DNA from: Yersinia enterocolitica
Lineage (GTDB): Bacteria > Pseudomonadota > Gammaproteobacteria > Enterobacterales > Enterobacteriaceae
Length of the DNA: 64,000 bases
NCBI GenBank assembly: GCA_002082245.2
Contig: NBTC02000002.1
Location: 3,162,001 to 3,226,000 of the forward strand
Direction: 5' to 3'
This document shows positions 45,120-55,563 of this stretch, piece after piece (position 1 is the first letter of the stretch; every line of letters starts with the position of its first letter). The translations under genes were made by a program, and so were the position numbers. The notes below the pieces were generated by a model. That model had not been told where the DNA came from. It worked only from the letters and a program-made list of their open reading frames with translations, and searched no databases.

Positions 45120-48100
45120 TTACTTAAAATCTGCGTATGGCACCAATGGCTGTGGTGGCATATCCAGAGAGCCTTGCCATCCAGCCAGAGAGTAACGCAA
45201 GTAGATAAGCGCATGGCTTGGGGTATAGTCCTTCGCCTGCTGGATATCAACCCCAGCTCCCAATGTCCAATGCGAACTCAACCGGCGCTCGATCAAGGCG
45301 CGCAAGGTATAACCCACCCCATTACTGCTATCACCATCATCGGGTTCATACCGGTCTGGAATAGTCTGGATACTGTGGTTGAGCAGATTTTGCAGTGGAT
45401 AACGTGCCCGTGAGCTAGTTGCAGAATGTGAAACAGACACCGACCCACCCAACTCCCACGACCAGTTAGCCGTCCGCTGCCGATAATTTACCGGAATAGC
45501 CAGTGACAGATATTTTTGCGGGCTGTAATACCCGCCCTGGCCTAGCGTATAACCGCTGAGGTCTTTTTGATAATGCCACCACATCCCGTTCAAACCGACG
45601 GTAACACGGCGGTTATCTTCGTTGATTAGCTTGTAATAATAACCCGTCATAAAGCGCAGCCGCTGGTTATCCGCCAGATTCTGCCCGGTCAGATAGTGAT
45701 AACTTAAATCGCTCCACACTCCGTGAGCCTCACCTCGGTCATAACTGGCTCCCAGGCTCACACCGTTGGCACGCACGCCCCCCCAGGTCACATTGGTATT
45801 CGGATCTTTGGCTCCAGCAAAGGCCAGCATCGAGCTGGATATTGGCCGACGTGACGCCGTGGCGGTCCAGCCAATATGATTCCAACTATTGCTGTATGCC
45901 AGCCCACCGACCACATCAACGACATCAAAACCCATCGGTGTAGTACCAAGATCAGTTTCCCAACTGTCATTTTGCCAGCCCACGGCAACACTGGTACCCG
46001 TTGCCTGTTGATGTAGATTAGTCTGACATGGCTTTTCTGTCTGGTAACAGGTACCGGCTTTATATCGGGCATTCTTGTCAAAGGTCCCGGCATCCATCTG
46101 CACCGTATCTGTTCGTAAGAAAGCCCGACCATCAGCCAGCGAGGTATCTACCTGCAACATGGTGTTGTGCGCCCGGAGATCAGAGATCCCTTCCGTGCCG
46201 CTTGACCGCAGGTAGTCGTGATCAATCGTGATACGGGTCTCCTGCTGGCGGTAAAGGTCAGCGGCATCAGAACGAATGCCCCGCTTAAGCCAGTCATCGG
46301 TGGCCTGATTGCGGGTCAGCAAGGTATAACTGTCGTTATCCGCCGCCAGTGTCGGTGTGATACCACTGGCTACCATGGCATGTTTGAAATCATCTTGTGC
46401 CGCAGCGGGTTGCCCCTGCGCTTGTGCTAATCGACCTGAATCACGGAATATCAATGCATTATCCTGTGAGGGTCCCCCTTTAGCTGCCGCCGGTTTCAAG
46501 TGCTGGAAGATCTCTGCCGCTTTTTGTGGCTCGCCCACGCCGTACCAGGCATTGGCTATCCGCCGCTGGGCGCTTGAGTTAGTCCCGTCACCGGAAAGTG
46601 GCTCATGTTGTAAATATTGGCGAGCGTCACTGAGACGGCCTTCGGCAATATAAGCCTCAATCTCACCCAGAATAGCATCGGGGTTTTGTGGCTCGCGCGC
46701 CCGAACTCGCTGATACCCCACCAGCGCTGTGTGATAGTCACCACGCTCCAACGCCCAATCAGCAAGCGTCAAGTCAATGGCAGTGTTGGCTGGCTGTTGA
46801 CGTAATAGGGTTATCGCCCCCACTTCATCACCACTAGCCCGCAGTTGGCGAGCTAATGTCAGTAGCTGAGCAAATTTCAAGCGCTGGTCTAAAGCGCGGA
46901 TATTATCGTTCCAGTGCAGGGTTAGCAGTGTTGCCAAATGCGCCAATGCCTGACTATCACGCCCGGTGCTGGAGAGATACAGCGCATAGGCATATACCTG
47001 CTCGGGATCTTTCGGCTTACGGCTCGCTAATTGGTGGAACTGTGCGTCAGCTTCCACCAAATGCCCCTCTTGCGCTAACGCTTGTGCCAGCCGGTAGGTT
47101 ATCCAGACATCGTCCGGGGCCATCTTCAGCGCCTGGCGATATTTTTCCGCTACTTGATGCCATTGTTGCTGCGCCGCCAGATTTTCGGCTTGTTGTTTCA
47201 GCATATCGACTTGCAGGCTGTCTAATGTGTCATGCATTTTGGCTTGTTGACTGCGTGGTAAACTGCTCAGATAACTCAGTGCTTTTTGCGGCGATTCGCG
47301 CTGGTAGATATGGGTTAGCCCTCGTACCGCACTGCCGTTTGATGGGTCCAGACGGAGTGCCTGCTGATAATACTGCTCGGCCGTTTTATCATCATGACGG
47401 GCCACGGCAACATCAGCCAAACCAATCAATGCATAGCTGTCGCTGCCATCAATATGGCGCGCTTGCTGGTATTTCTGTTGTGCCACCCCGGTATTACCGG
47501 CTTTCAGCGCTTTATCCCCCTCGTCATTTAGCAGCCAGTAGCGATTGGTTTTTATCAGGCTGATCCACTTGTCGCTTTTCAGACCATCTTTATCTGATTT
47601 TTGCGCCAGTTCAAACAAGCGCAGAGCTTGGGCACGGTCACCACTACGGGCATATGCCAGACCCAGCGCGCCGAGTATCTCGGGGTCATTAGGTGCGGCA
47701 GCCAGTGCCTGTTTTAGTGCGGGGATAGCCGCCGCCCCGCCACCGCTGTCTACTTTTGCCAATCCACTTAAACGCGCTTGATAAGTCGGTGAAGCCAGCA
47801 TGGCCTGCTGGCTGGCCAATGCTTGACGGGCGATATTAGCCTGAGGACCAGACGAGAAGATGTCGAGGAAATGGGTCAGCGCCGCCACGCTTTGTGGACT
47901 GACAGTCATGGTTTTGACAGTCTCCATCCACAAGTCTGCGGCATCTGAAGCTCCCACTGGGTCCGCGGCCACTTTCTCCAATGTGGCATAGCCTTGCGTG
48001 GCATTTTGCTGATTGAAATACAGGCGCGCCAAGGCCATTCGCAGCGCGACATTACCGGGGTATTGTTGGTCAAGCGCGGCTAATTTCTGGGTGGCGAGAG

Positions 48101-48602
48101 CTTCCTGCCCCGGTACACGTGCGACCAACCGCCAGTATTCCACAGCAAGATCCAGTGTTGGTGGTTTGCCTTGCAACAGTTGATCATATTGAACTTTGGC
48201 CTCAGTCACCCGCCCGGCGGTCGCTAACAGACGCGCTTGTTGTAATTGTTGGCGTACCTCCGGCTTAGTCAGCGCCAACAGCAGTTTAGCCCGCTGATAA
48301 GCCTCTGAGTCGGGTGCCAATTGTTGCAGCTTATCCAACTGTTTTTGTGCTTCAGCCAAATTACCCTGTCTCAGAGCTTGGCGCATTCCTGCCGCCACCA
48401 CTTCCGGGTTATTCGAGTCCATCATATTCAAGCGATACAGTGATTGCTTAACCAACTCGTCTCTATTGGTTGCTTCCCCTAGCCGTACCTGCTCCAGTAA
48501 AAACTGGGTCGGTGAGATAGGCTCAGCGCCCTGCGCCGGAGTGGTAAAGGCTTGGGACAACAGCGCTAAGCTTAAGAGCCAGTATATTTTAATGTTGCGC
48601 AT
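45120..48602 (-). CDS. bcsC: BcsC, cellulose export outer-membrane protein
   Basis: The product is about 1160 residues with a signal peptide (ending near PAQGA), about 800 residues of tetratricopeptide repeats that form the periplasmic scaffold, and a C-terminal 16-strand outer-membrane barrel from about residue 830, ending LVPYADFK. It exports the cellulose chain across the outer membrane. It is collinear with E. coli BcsC throughout. The start at 48602 has GGA upstream; an ATG at 48614 is also possible. It overlaps the bcsZ end by about 30 bp and is the last gene of bcsRQABZC. Confidence 0.95.
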   Translation of the reverse strand: MRNIKIYWLLSLALLSQAFTTPAQGAEPISPTQFLLEQVRLGEATNRDELVKQSLYRLNMMDSNNPEVVAAGMRQALRQGNLAEAQKQLDKLQQLAPDSEAYQRAKLLLALTKPEVRQQLQQARLLATAGRVTEAKVQYDQLLQGKPPTLDLAVEYWRLVARVPGQEALATQKLAALDQQYPGNVALRMALARLYFNQQNATQGYATLEKVAADPVGASDAADLWMETVKTMTVSPQSVAALTHFLDIFSSGPQANIARQALASQQAMLASPTYQARLSGLAKVDSGGGAAAIPALKQALAAAPNDPEILGALGLAYARSGDRAQALRLFELAQKSDKDGLKSDKWISLIKTNRYWLLNDEGDKALKAGNTGVAQQKYQQARHIDGSDSYALIGLADVAVARHDDKTAEQYYQQALRLDPSNGSAVRGLTHIYQRESPQKALSYLSSLPRSQQAKMHDTLDSLQVDMLKQQAENLAAQQQWHQVAEKYRQALKMAPDDVWITYRLAQALAQEGHLVEADAQFHQLASRKPKDPEQVYAYALYLSSTGRDSQALAHLATLLTLHWNDNIRALDQRLKFAQLLTLARQLRASGDEVGAITLLRQQPANTAIDLTLADWALERGDYHTALVGYQRVRAREPQNPDAILGEIEAYIAEGRLSDARQYLQHEPLSGDGTNSSAQRRIANAWYGVGEPQKAAEIFQHLKPAAAKGGPSQDNALIFRDSGRLAQAQGQPAAAQDDFKHAMVASGITPTLAADNDSYTLLTRNQATDDWLKRGIRSDAADLYRQQETRITIDHDYLRSSGTEGISDLRAHNTMLQVDTSLADGRAFLRTDTVQMDAGTFDKNARYKAGTCYQTEKPCQTNLHQQATGTSVAVGWQNDSWETDLGTTPMGFDVVDVVGGLAYSNSWNHIGWTATASRRPISSSMLAFAGAKDPNTNVTWGGVRANGVSLGASYDRGEAHGVWSDLSYHYLTGQNLADNQRLRFMTGYYYKLINEDNRRVTVGLNGMWWHYQKDLSGYTLGQGGYYSPQKYLSLAIPVNYRQRTANWSWELGGSVSVSHSATSSRARYPLQNLLNHSIQTIPDRYEPDDGDSSNGVGYTLRALIERRLSSHWTLGAGVDIQQAKDYTPSHALIYLRYSLAGWQGSLDMPPQPLVPYADFK

Positions 48603-49699
48603 TGACTGTTCCATGAGGGCTGAAGCTCACCCTGACGATTGAAACTATAACGATGCTGCGCCCATCCCTGACCAAACAGTGTTAGCACCGCACTGTAATA
48701 GGCATCTGCGGGCGGTGGCGAATCTTGCACACGTTGTTGTTGCACGCTCAAGGTTTGCTGATTATAGGGTTCAGGGCTACTGGCTAAAAATGGCAGTAAT
48801 GCCGCCGAGAACCCTTCCGATCCCTTACCACTGGTTTTACCGTTGCTGGTATCCGTATTTTCTGGTGGTACCCCACGTTGTTGGGTTACCCCCGCCATCG
48901 GCTGGAAGCGCTGGATTAATACAGCCTTTTCTGGGCTGTTATTGGACAACATACCAACCCACAAATAGCTGCGTATCGCATCGTAGCTACCGACATCGGG
49001 CCGTGTCTCATCAGGTTGCCAGCCTTTGCCCTCTTGCCAAACCACCCAATCAGGGGAGAAACCATAGGGTGCCGTTTCAAGCAATAAGCGCTGATTGACT
49101 TTAACCATCGCTTTCCACGGCCCCGCCAAAGAGGCAAAGCGGGCCAACAGTTGTGGCGGCAGATAACTCGGGTTGAGCCGCCAACGGTCATCATCATTAA
49201 AACCAATTTTCCCCGGCAATAGCATTTCGCCAAGGCCCGGAATATTCACCACTTCCTCTTGAGCAATACGTTGCAGCAACAAAGTACCCATCGTCTGGTA
49301 ACGGCGGCTATCCCATAACCGCCCCGCTTCCAGCAAGCTGTATGCAATCCATAAATCCGCGTCAGAGGCCGAATTGGGGTCCAGAACATCCCAATTATTA
49401 TCCTTGCGTTGTCCCCATAGCCATACCGGCAGACGTGCGGTTAAATCCCCGGCGGCCAGGTTGTTTTCCGTCCAGGACAATAATTGGTCAAAGGTTTCCC
49501 GATCATTGGCAACCAGAGCAAAAAACAACCCATAACTCTGTCCTTCCGACGTGGTGACTTTCCTCGGGCTGCTGGGATCAATAATGCGCCCGCCATCGCT
49601 GACATAGTCATGTTTGAACTGCTGCCATGCTGGCCAATCACATGTTGCTGCGCTACCAAAACTGACGAGCAGCAGGGCACAGATCTGTCGCTTAAACAT
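48572..49699 (-). CDS. bcsZ: BcsZ, periplasmic endo-1,4-beta-glucanase (GH8)
   Basis: The 375-residue GH8 cellulase has a signal peptide (MFKRQICALLLVSFGSAA) and the catalytic acid glutamate at about residue 52 in TTSEGQSYG. The second acidic site is in RPDVGSYDAIRSYLW. It trims cellulose during export and is needed for normal fibre production. It is 15 bp downstream of bcsB and overlaps bcsC. The ATG at 49699 has GAAGG upstream and begins the signal peptide. Confidence 0.94.
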   Translation of the reverse strand: MFKRQICALLLVSFGSAATCDWPAWQQFKHDYVSDGGRIIDPSSPRKVTTSEGQSYGLFFALVANDRETFDQLLSWTENNLAAGDLTARLPVWLWGQRKDNNWDVLDPNSASDADLWIAYSLLEAGRLWDSRRYQTMGTLLLQRIAQEEVVNIPGLGEMLLPGKIGFNDDDRWRLNPSYLPPQLLARFASLAGPWKAMVKVNQRLLLETAPYGFSPDWVVWQEGKGWQPDETRPDVGSYDAIRSYLWVGMLSNNSPEKAVLIQRFQPMAGVTQQRGVPPENTDTSNGKTSGKGSEGFSAALLPFLASSPEPYNQQTLSVQQQRVQDSPPPADAYYSAVLTLFGQGWAQHRYSFNRQGELQPSWNSQCATLKYTGS

Positions 49700-49713
49700 C
49701 ACGACCTTCAACG

Positions 49714-51993
49714 TCAATCTCGCTCATCAGGTGATAACCGGCGGCGACTGATCAGACGTAATACACGCCAGACCATCATTGCAGCCATAACCACGACCAA
49801 TACGGCCACCCCTGCCAACAGTACCGGATGGGTAGATAAGGTATGCCAGATACGTTCCCACCACGGTAAATGACCGACATCATAGGTCTCACCAACCCGC
49901 AGGCTGTTGACGCCCGACTCGCGAATAACCGCGACTGAGCCAAATATCGCTTCGCGTTTGCCAGTATCGAGCATGGCATTGTTCAGCAAGGTATAACCAC
50001 GCGAGCTGTCGGCCAATAACGCCACAATACTGCGCTGAGGGAAGTGAGGTGACTGTAGACCGATAATCGCCGACATCGCCCCTTCAGAGCTTATCGTCGC
50101 CTGGCTGTCTGCTACCCAATCTGATTGCGGTACCATCATGGTTGGTAAGCCGGTTTGCCGATTTGGCATTTTTACCCAACTCAGGGTCTGTTCCACCAGT
50201 ACGTTAATCTTTCGATCATTGCGCAGTTCTGGCGGAATGGTGCCAATAATCAACACATCCGCATCTTTCTCCGCCGCCTGTGACCAATCATCGGTAATGT
50301 TAATACCGACCGCGGGGTAACCCACCTGCGCCCCGATATTTCCCACCGCATTGAGTAGGGTGGTTATCTGTGCTGGCGCCGGGTTTGGTGGTACCAGAAC
50401 TAGCGTTTCGGAGAGATCAGCCATACGGCTGAAGGGGAATCCAGCATTGGCAAATGCCCGTAGATCAGGCATTTCCATAAAGTGACGGTAACCGGAGAAA
50501 TCAATAGTAGAGTTACCGTCAATTACCGCGTGATTCGGCGCGGTAGAATAGGTTTCACATCGCCCCTCGGCACCGCTTGCCAGCAAGGTGCTGTAATCAA
50601 AATCAAAACGTAATTGGTTAGTCGCGCCCAGTTTCAAGGACGGAATGCTTAGCCTTTTGGCAGCATCCTGTAAGCCTTGTAGCAATGGCAGACGCAGGAT
50701 CTTACTGTCTTCGGGCATATTCGGTGACAGTGGGTAATCCTGCACAAACTGATTATTCAAGCTAATACTTAAGCGGGAACCATCCATCAAACGTGTTGAG
50801 GTGTAACGATATATCAAGCGCATATCGATACCAGCACTGCGAGTCAAGAACAAATCCGGTGGCAGATTCATCGCTAATGAAATCGGCGGCGGCAGTAATC
50901 CCGATGTTTGCAGTTGCTCAGGATATTGCTGCAACTCAGCAAATGTCATCGGGCGGTCGGTACGCACCCAATTTGGTGCATCATAAGGCAGGCGAGGTGC
51001 TAATGGCTCAACCTTATCCACCGTTACATTCTGACCACGAAACAGAATATTGCCTTGCGCGATCCCCTGTGCCGCAGTAATCAGGTCATTATCATCGCGC
51101 CCCAGAATCAGCAATAACTTCACATACGGGTTATTCGGATGACTGATGATTTCCACCGTTGGAGCTTTCACCAGCGGGTAATCTTTTAGGAAATCAGGGC
51201 GTTGAGCATTAGTCGCGAATACTACGCCATGCTGAGTAGGCAGTTGGTTATACAATACCGGGAAGTTCTGCCCATGCCATTGCGCCTTATCACCAAACCA
51301 TGAGGCCAGAATAGCGGCGGCCCGCTGCTGCGACACATCAGGTGCAGCAGCAAATATCACGGGTAGAATCAGCGGGCGATTATCTCTGGCATCAAAAAAT
51401 GGCTCAGGAAAGTGGGATAAATCATTTTTAACCAGCAGCGATTGATAGCGCAAATCCAGTGAGCTGGACTTACTGACATCCAACCACAGGGTATTGCTCG
51501 CTGGGTTCTCACAGATATTTTGATAATGGCCGACAAAAACTAACCGCAAGCGGTTGAAATCAGTGATGTAACGCGGATCGATCGGTAATTGAAGGTGGGT
51601 GGGTTTACCAAGCTGATCTTTGGTGATCGCCATGACGCCCATCAGTTCATCATTCAGCAAAATTTTCACCTGCGACTCCACCGGGATCAGCGAAGGTGAT
51701 GGCGTAAACTCAAGATTCAAGGTCGCATGAGTCACCACCTCATCACTGCGCACGCCGAACTCAAGCTGGCCTTCAGGGTTAGTGCCACGCAAGGAGAAGG
51801 TCCCCGGCGGCGGCGCGATTTTGGCAAACGAATATTCTACGTCGCGCATCGGTACATCACCCGATATTGCGGGTATCTGCGCCACGTCAGTGGCCATGAC
51901 CGCCGATTGAGCTGACGGTACCGTTGGAGTTTCAGCATGGGTGAATGACGTCAATCCCAAAGCCAATGCGGTAAACCATGTTATTTTTCTCAT
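49714..51993 (-). CDS. bcsB: BcsB, periplasmic cellulose synthase subunit
   Basis: The product is about 759 residues with a signal peptide (MRKITWFTALALGLTSFTHA), alternating carbohydrate-binding and flavodoxin-like periplasmic domains, and one C-terminal transmembrane helix (about 720-745, HPVLLAGVAVLVVVMAAMMV) that completes the BcsA membrane core. It guides the glucan through the periplasm. The frame opens at 52074 inside bcsA, but the ATG at 51993, which begins the signal peptide 13 bp after the bcsA stop, is the credible start. Confidence 0.94.
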   Translation of the reverse strand: MRKITWFTALALGLTSFTHAETPTVPSAQSAVMATDVAQIPAISGDVPMRDVEYSFAKIAPPPGTFSLRGTNPEGQLEFGVRSDEVVTHATLNLEFTPSPSLIPVESQVKILLNDELMGVMAITKDQLGKPTHLQLPIDPRYITDFNRLRLVFVGHYQNICENPASNTLWLDVSKSSSLDLRYQSLLVKNDLSHFPEPFFDARDNRPLILPVIFAAAPDVSQQRAAAILASWFGDKAQWHGQNFPVLYNQLPTQHGVVFATNAQRPDFLKDYPLVKAPTVEIISHPNNPYVKLLLILGRDDNDLITAAQGIAQGNILFRGQNVTVDKVEPLAPRLPYDAPNWVRTDRPMTFAELQQYPEQLQTSGLLPPPISLAMNLPPDLFLTRSAGIDMRLIYRYTSTRLMDGSRLSISLNNQFVQDYPLSPNMPEDSKILRLPLLQGLQDAAKRLSIPSLKLGATNQLRFDFDYSTLLASGAEGRCETYSTAPNHAVIDGNSTIDFSGYRHFMEMPDLRAFANAGFPFSRMADLSETLVLVPPNPAPAQITTLLNAVGNIGAQVGYPAVGINITDDWSQAAEKDADVLIIGTIPPELRNDRKINVLVEQTLSWVKMPNRQTGLPTMMVPQSDWVADSQATISSEGAMSAIIGLQSPHFPQRSIVALLADSSRGYTLLNNAMLDTGKREAIFGSVAVIRESGVNSLRVGETYDVGHLPWWERIWHTLSTHPVLLAGVAVLVVVMAAMMVWRVLRLISRRRLSPDERD

Positions 51994-52006
51994 CACCATA
52001 CCATCA

Positions 52007-54634
52007 TCAATGTTGAGCCACTGTCTGGCCTTGGCTACTCGGAGCCTGATTCTTACCGACGCCATGGGGTACAAATGACGCTATCCAGGCAATCAGGGAA
52101 GTAAATCCTACCAATACATTTCGCATTACCGGTGGCGCATAGCTGGCCATACGGACATATCCTCTAAAGCCCAGCGCCAACACATCGCGCAGACTTTCAA
52201 TCGGCTTATCTTCAGGAAAACCATCCTGCCACAGCGCCCAGGTATCGGCACGGGCAAAGGTACACTGTATAAAATCAATATGTTGTGCCACGCTCAGTTG
52301 ATGCATTCGCATCCCGGCTTTAGTGCCGAAGGCTCGGGTCACCTCACAGGGGAAGGTGTACTCCTGCGCCCCACGTTTGAGCAGTAAATGAACCGCCTCA
52401 CCCTCTTGCAGTAATCCGGCTTCGCGCATTTCAATCCCCACGCCACCATCGGAATAGTCGCGCAATGTACAGGAGAACAAGTGACCATCAGCACGGGCTA
52501 CTGCGGCTGGCATGGCTATCTCGACCCGGTGTGACTGGCGCACTTGTTTAGCTTCAACTGCCACCGCGACGGCACCGCCTAAAATCGTCATGTTATAAAT
52601 CACCCACACCAAGCTGATAACCACCGTCATAATTTCATTCGACGGGCCATGACCCAAACGCCACAAACCCGCAATCAGGCCGGCAACGTTGAGAAGAACC
52701 AGCGCGATATACGGGCGGGTAATCACCCAATCCACATGCTGCTCTTCAACCAACCCCCCTTTCGACGTCACATTAAACGTTCCTTTGTGTGGGCTGAGAA
52801 GTGCCATGGTGGTCGGACGGGCGATATACCATGCCAACACCGTTTCATAGATTTCACTCCAGAAGGAATGGCGGTATTTCCCTTGCAGGCGGGAGTTGGT
52901 CAGACTGGCATGGATCATATGCGGCAACACATAGAGTGCAATCGCCAGTGCCGGAGCAAAAATGATGTAAGCATGCAGCAACAAGAAAGCCAGCGGAGCG
53001 GTTAGAAAGATTAAGCGTGGAATACCGGATAAAAAGTGCAGCATGGCATTGGCATAACATAAGCGCTGGACTAACTTCAGCCCCTTACCCAGTAGTGGAT
53101 TATCCAGCCGGAAGATCTGAACCATGCCCCGCGCCCAGCGGATACGCTGCCCGATATGCGCCGATAAACTCTCTGTTGCCAAGCCTGCGGCCTGCGGAAT
53201 GCGGATATAGGCGGAGGAGTATCCTTTACGGTGCATACGCAACGAGGTATGGGCATCTTCAGTCACTGTTTCTACCGCAATACCGCCAATAGCATCTAAC
53301 GCACTGCGGCGCAGCACAGCGCAAGAGCCACAGAAGAAGGTGGCATCCCACATATCGTTACCGTCTTGCACCAAGCCATAAAACAGTGTGCCTTCATTCG
53401 GCGTCTGACGAAAACGCCCCAGGTTTCGCTCAAAGGGGTCGGGAGAGAAAAAGTGATGCGGCGTCTGGAGTATGCCCAACTTGGTATCTTTAAAGAACCA
53501 ACCCAACGTCAGTTGCAGGAAAGAACGGGTCGGCACGTGGTCGCAGTCAAAAATGGCGACAAACTCACCGTTAGCCTGTTTCAGTGCATGGTTAATGTTA
53601 CCGGCTTTAGCATGCTCGTGGGTGGGTCGGGCAATGTAGTGCACCCCGACCTCAGCAGCGAATGCTTTAAACGCGGGTCGGTTACCATCATCCAAAATAT
53701 AGATATTGATTTTGTCTTTTGGCCAATCAATACCAAGAGCGGCATAAATAGTTGGTTTAACCACGCCAAGATCTTCGTTATAGGTCGGCACCATCAAATC
53801 AATGGTCGGCCAACTATTGATATCATCCGGCATTGCCACCGGCTGGCGATTAAGCGGCCAAATGGTCTGGAAGTAACCCAGCACCAGCACCACCCAGGCG
53901 TATGTTTCAGCGAACAGCAACAATAAGCCGCATACCAGACTGACGGGGTCATCCCAGTTCAGAGTTTCGGTATAGCGCCACCACAGATAGCGGCAGGAGA
54001 CGGTTAAAGACAGCACGATAAGCATTAAGGTTGGTAAGCGACCCGGCACCCGTCGCACCACCATCGCCAACGCCCAAAGCAACAGCACAAAAACGAACTG
54101 CGCCATCATGCCAAACGGCTGAGAAATACACAGCAACGCTAATATGCCGGTAAAAATACCCAAAATAATAAACAGGACCCGGCGGGTGCGCTTTGATGAC
54201 GGGGTTAATCGGGTGATAAGCGATTGTTCCAGTCGCTGGAGTTCAAAACGTTCGGGCATATTCCCCAGCCAACGGATATAACCTTGTCTGGTATGTTTTA
54301 CCCACTTTTTGCCGACTGCGGCAGGCTGGTGCCTCTTTTCATTGCGCGATTCAGGATAGGTCAGTAGCAGCCACAGCCCTTGCAAGAGATACCGTAGGCC
54401 ATCGCCAAGCCGTGGGCGAATAGGTGAAATCTGTGGGAACCAGTAAGTGCGGTTTTGTATTACACGTTGCCAACTGGGCGACTCCAGACGCAGAAAAATC
54501 CAGCACAACGGCAGCGCCAACGTGGTCAAAAAGGCGGTGAGCACGGTGCAACCTTGCTGCATATACAGATGATAACGACGGCGCATCCCCTGATAAACCG
54601 GGGTCAGAAATAACATCCGCATCAAGTAGTTCAT
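52007..54634 (-). CDS. bcsA: BcsA, c-di-GMP-activated cellulose synthase (GT2)
   Basis: The 875-residue inner-membrane synthase polymerises UDP-glucose into beta-1,4-glucan. The processive GT2 motifs are all present: DDG at 315-317, DCD at 363-365, TED at 458-460 and QRIRW at 496-500, between transmembrane segments. The C-terminal PilZ domain has RQSHR (699-703) and DYSDGGVG (726-733), the c-di-GMP-binding residues, so allosteric activation should be intact. Its ATG at 54634 overlaps the bcsQ stop by 4 bp; the longer frame to 54667 is unlikely. Confidence 0.97.
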   Translation of the reverse strand: MNYLMRMLFLTPVYQGMRRRYHLYMQQGCTVLTAFLTTLALPLCWIFLRLESPSWQRVIQNRTYWFPQISPIRPRLGDGLRYLLQGLWLLLTYPESRNEKRHQPAAVGKKWVKHTRQGYIRWLGNMPERFELQRLEQSLITRLTPSSKRTRRVLFIILGIFTGILALLCISQPFGMMAQFVFVLLLWALAMVVRRVPGRLPTLMLIVLSLTVSCRYLWWRYTETLNWDDPVSLVCGLLLLFAETYAWVVLVLGYFQTIWPLNRQPVAMPDDINSWPTIDLMVPTYNEDLGVVKPTIYAALGIDWPKDKINIYILDDGNRPAFKAFAAEVGVHYIARPTHEHAKAGNINHALKQANGEFVAIFDCDHVPTRSFLQLTLGWFFKDTKLGILQTPHHFFSPDPFERNLGRFRQTPNEGTLFYGLVQDGNDMWDATFFCGSCAVLRRSALDAIGGIAVETVTEDAHTSLRMHRKGYSSAYIRIPQAAGLATESLSAHIGQRIRWARGMVQIFRLDNPLLGKGLKLVQRLCYANAMLHFLSGIPRLIFLTAPLAFLLLHAYIIFAPALAIALYVLPHMIHASLTNSRLQGKYRHSFWSEIYETVLAWYIARPTTMALLSPHKGTFNVTSKGGLVEEQHVDWVITRPYIALVLLNVAGLIAGLWRLGHGPSNEIMTVVISLVWVIYNMTILGGAVAVAVEAKQVRQSHRVEIAMPAAVARADGHLFSCTLRDYSDGGVGIEMREAGLLQEGEAVHLLLKRGAQEYTFPCEVTRAFGTKAGMRMHQLSVAQHIDFIQCTFARADTWALWQDGFPEDKPIESLRDVLALGFRGYVRMASYAPPVMRNVLVGFTSLIAWIASFVPHGVGKNQAPSSQGQTVAQH

Positions 54635-55368
54635 AGCCTGTTGTTCGCCACAGTAATCAAACACCAATTTGCCAGTGTGGTGACCTCTTCAGCAGCCAAA
54701 CTTTGCTCACTGTATTCACCCAATGGTTGTTTGGCCGCCAACGCTTCAGCCATTGCTTCATCGCGATGAATAAATGTAGGCAATAAGTTATCTAGGCTTT
54801 GTAGCCAAAGCTGATGTAAATCCTGTTGTAGATGGCTACTGGCAGAAAATTGGTTCAGCAGGAAATGGCAGTCGACAGGCAAATTTTGCTGATGTAGACG
54901 AATATGACAACTGGCATCGGCATGGATCAATACCAGCACCAGATCAGCCAGCGCTAAAATTTGGCGCGTGAATATACTATCACCCGCAGGGATATCCAAT
55001 AGAATCCAGCAATCGGGCGCGCTGGCTTGCAACGCAGACAGGTTTTCTCGCCATTGACCGGGGTGCTGTTGTAAGGACGAGTTCAGTTGCTCAGTTTCAA
55101 TGAGAGTTAGTTGGCCAAATGGCAGAAAATCCAACCCTTCGGTATAGCGCATCGCCCCTTGCTGCCAACCTTGGCCCTCAATTTCAGCTTTGGCCCAACC
55201 ACGGGTTTGATCAAACGGCATATTGAAATGCAACCGCAATAAATTATCCGGTGAAAAATCGATCACCAGAACTGATTCCTTCAGTTGTTGCAATGCCCAA
55301 GCAAGCGCGGCGGTTACCGATGTGGTACCAGTCCCCCCTCTTATCCCTTGTAACGCCAGTACCGGCAT
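54631..55368 (-). CDS. bcsQ: BcsQ, MinD/ParA-like cellulose biosynthesis protein
   Basis: The 245-residue protein has a deviant Walker A (GIRGGTGTTSVTAAL) that matches E. coli BcsQ (GVRGGVGTTTITAAL) and a MinD-like fold. In E. coli functional BcsQ is essential for cellulose formation; it forms a cytoplasmic complex with BcsR and BcsE at the synthase. No internal stop is present, unlike the K-12 bcsQ allele. It is separated by 3 bp from bcsR and overlaps bcsA. Confidence 0.94.
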   Translation of the reverse strand: MPVLALQGIRGGTGTTSVTAALAWALQQLKESVLVIDFSPDNLLRLHFNMPFDQTRGWAKAEIEGQGWQQGAMRYTEGLDFLPFGQLTLIETEQLNSSLQQHPGQWRENLSALQASAPDCWILLDIPAGDSIFTRQILALADLVLVLIHADASCHIRLHQQNLPVDCHFLLNQFSASSHLQQDLHQLWLQSLDNLLPTFIHRDEAMAEALAAKQPLGEYSEQSLAAEEVTTLANWCLITVANNRL

Positions 55369-55371
55369 AAA

Positions 55372-55563
55372 CTATTCACTCCCTGTGGATTGTGCCAGTT
55401 CAGCCAACAATGGCCAGCGAGCCATCATCTGAGTTAATCGTTCCTGACGGACGATATCGATATAACTTAACGTTGGTAATGAGAAAGCCTGAGTTAATGC
55501 TAGTAGATCATCCTGAGATTCGAGCGATGTTTTGGCGTGAAATCGATTTATTATGGTTTTCAT
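55372..55563 (-). CDS. bcsR: BcsR, small cellulose biosynthesis regulator
   Basis: The 63-residue protein aligns with E. coli BcsR (YhjR), sharing ALTQAFSLP, YIDI and RWPLLAELAQ. BcsR binds BcsQ and is needed for assembly of the synthase. AAAGGCGG stands 4 bases before the ATG. It is the first gene of the bcsRQABZC operon and is divergent from bcsE. Confidence 0.9.
   Translation of the reverse strand: MKTIINRFHAKTSLESQDDLLALTQAFSLPTLSYIDIVRQERLTQMMARWPLLAELAQSTGSE

Noticed and set aside
44710..45195. 161-codon plus-strand open frame across the hmsP-bcsC gap
   Set aside because: It spans the antisense of hmsP, an ERIC-like remnant and the antisense of the bcsC end, with no coherent domain. 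Only a small RNA or short peptide within it is considered.
46856..47563. 235-codon plus-strand open frame inside bcsC
   Set aside because: It is antisense to the TPR region of bcsC, has no ribosome site and shows a low-complexity shadow composition rich in Pro, Arg and His.
53366..53926. 186-codon plus-strand open frame inside bcsA
   Set aside because: Antisense to the conserved GT2 catalytic region of bcsA, whose motifs account for the conservation.
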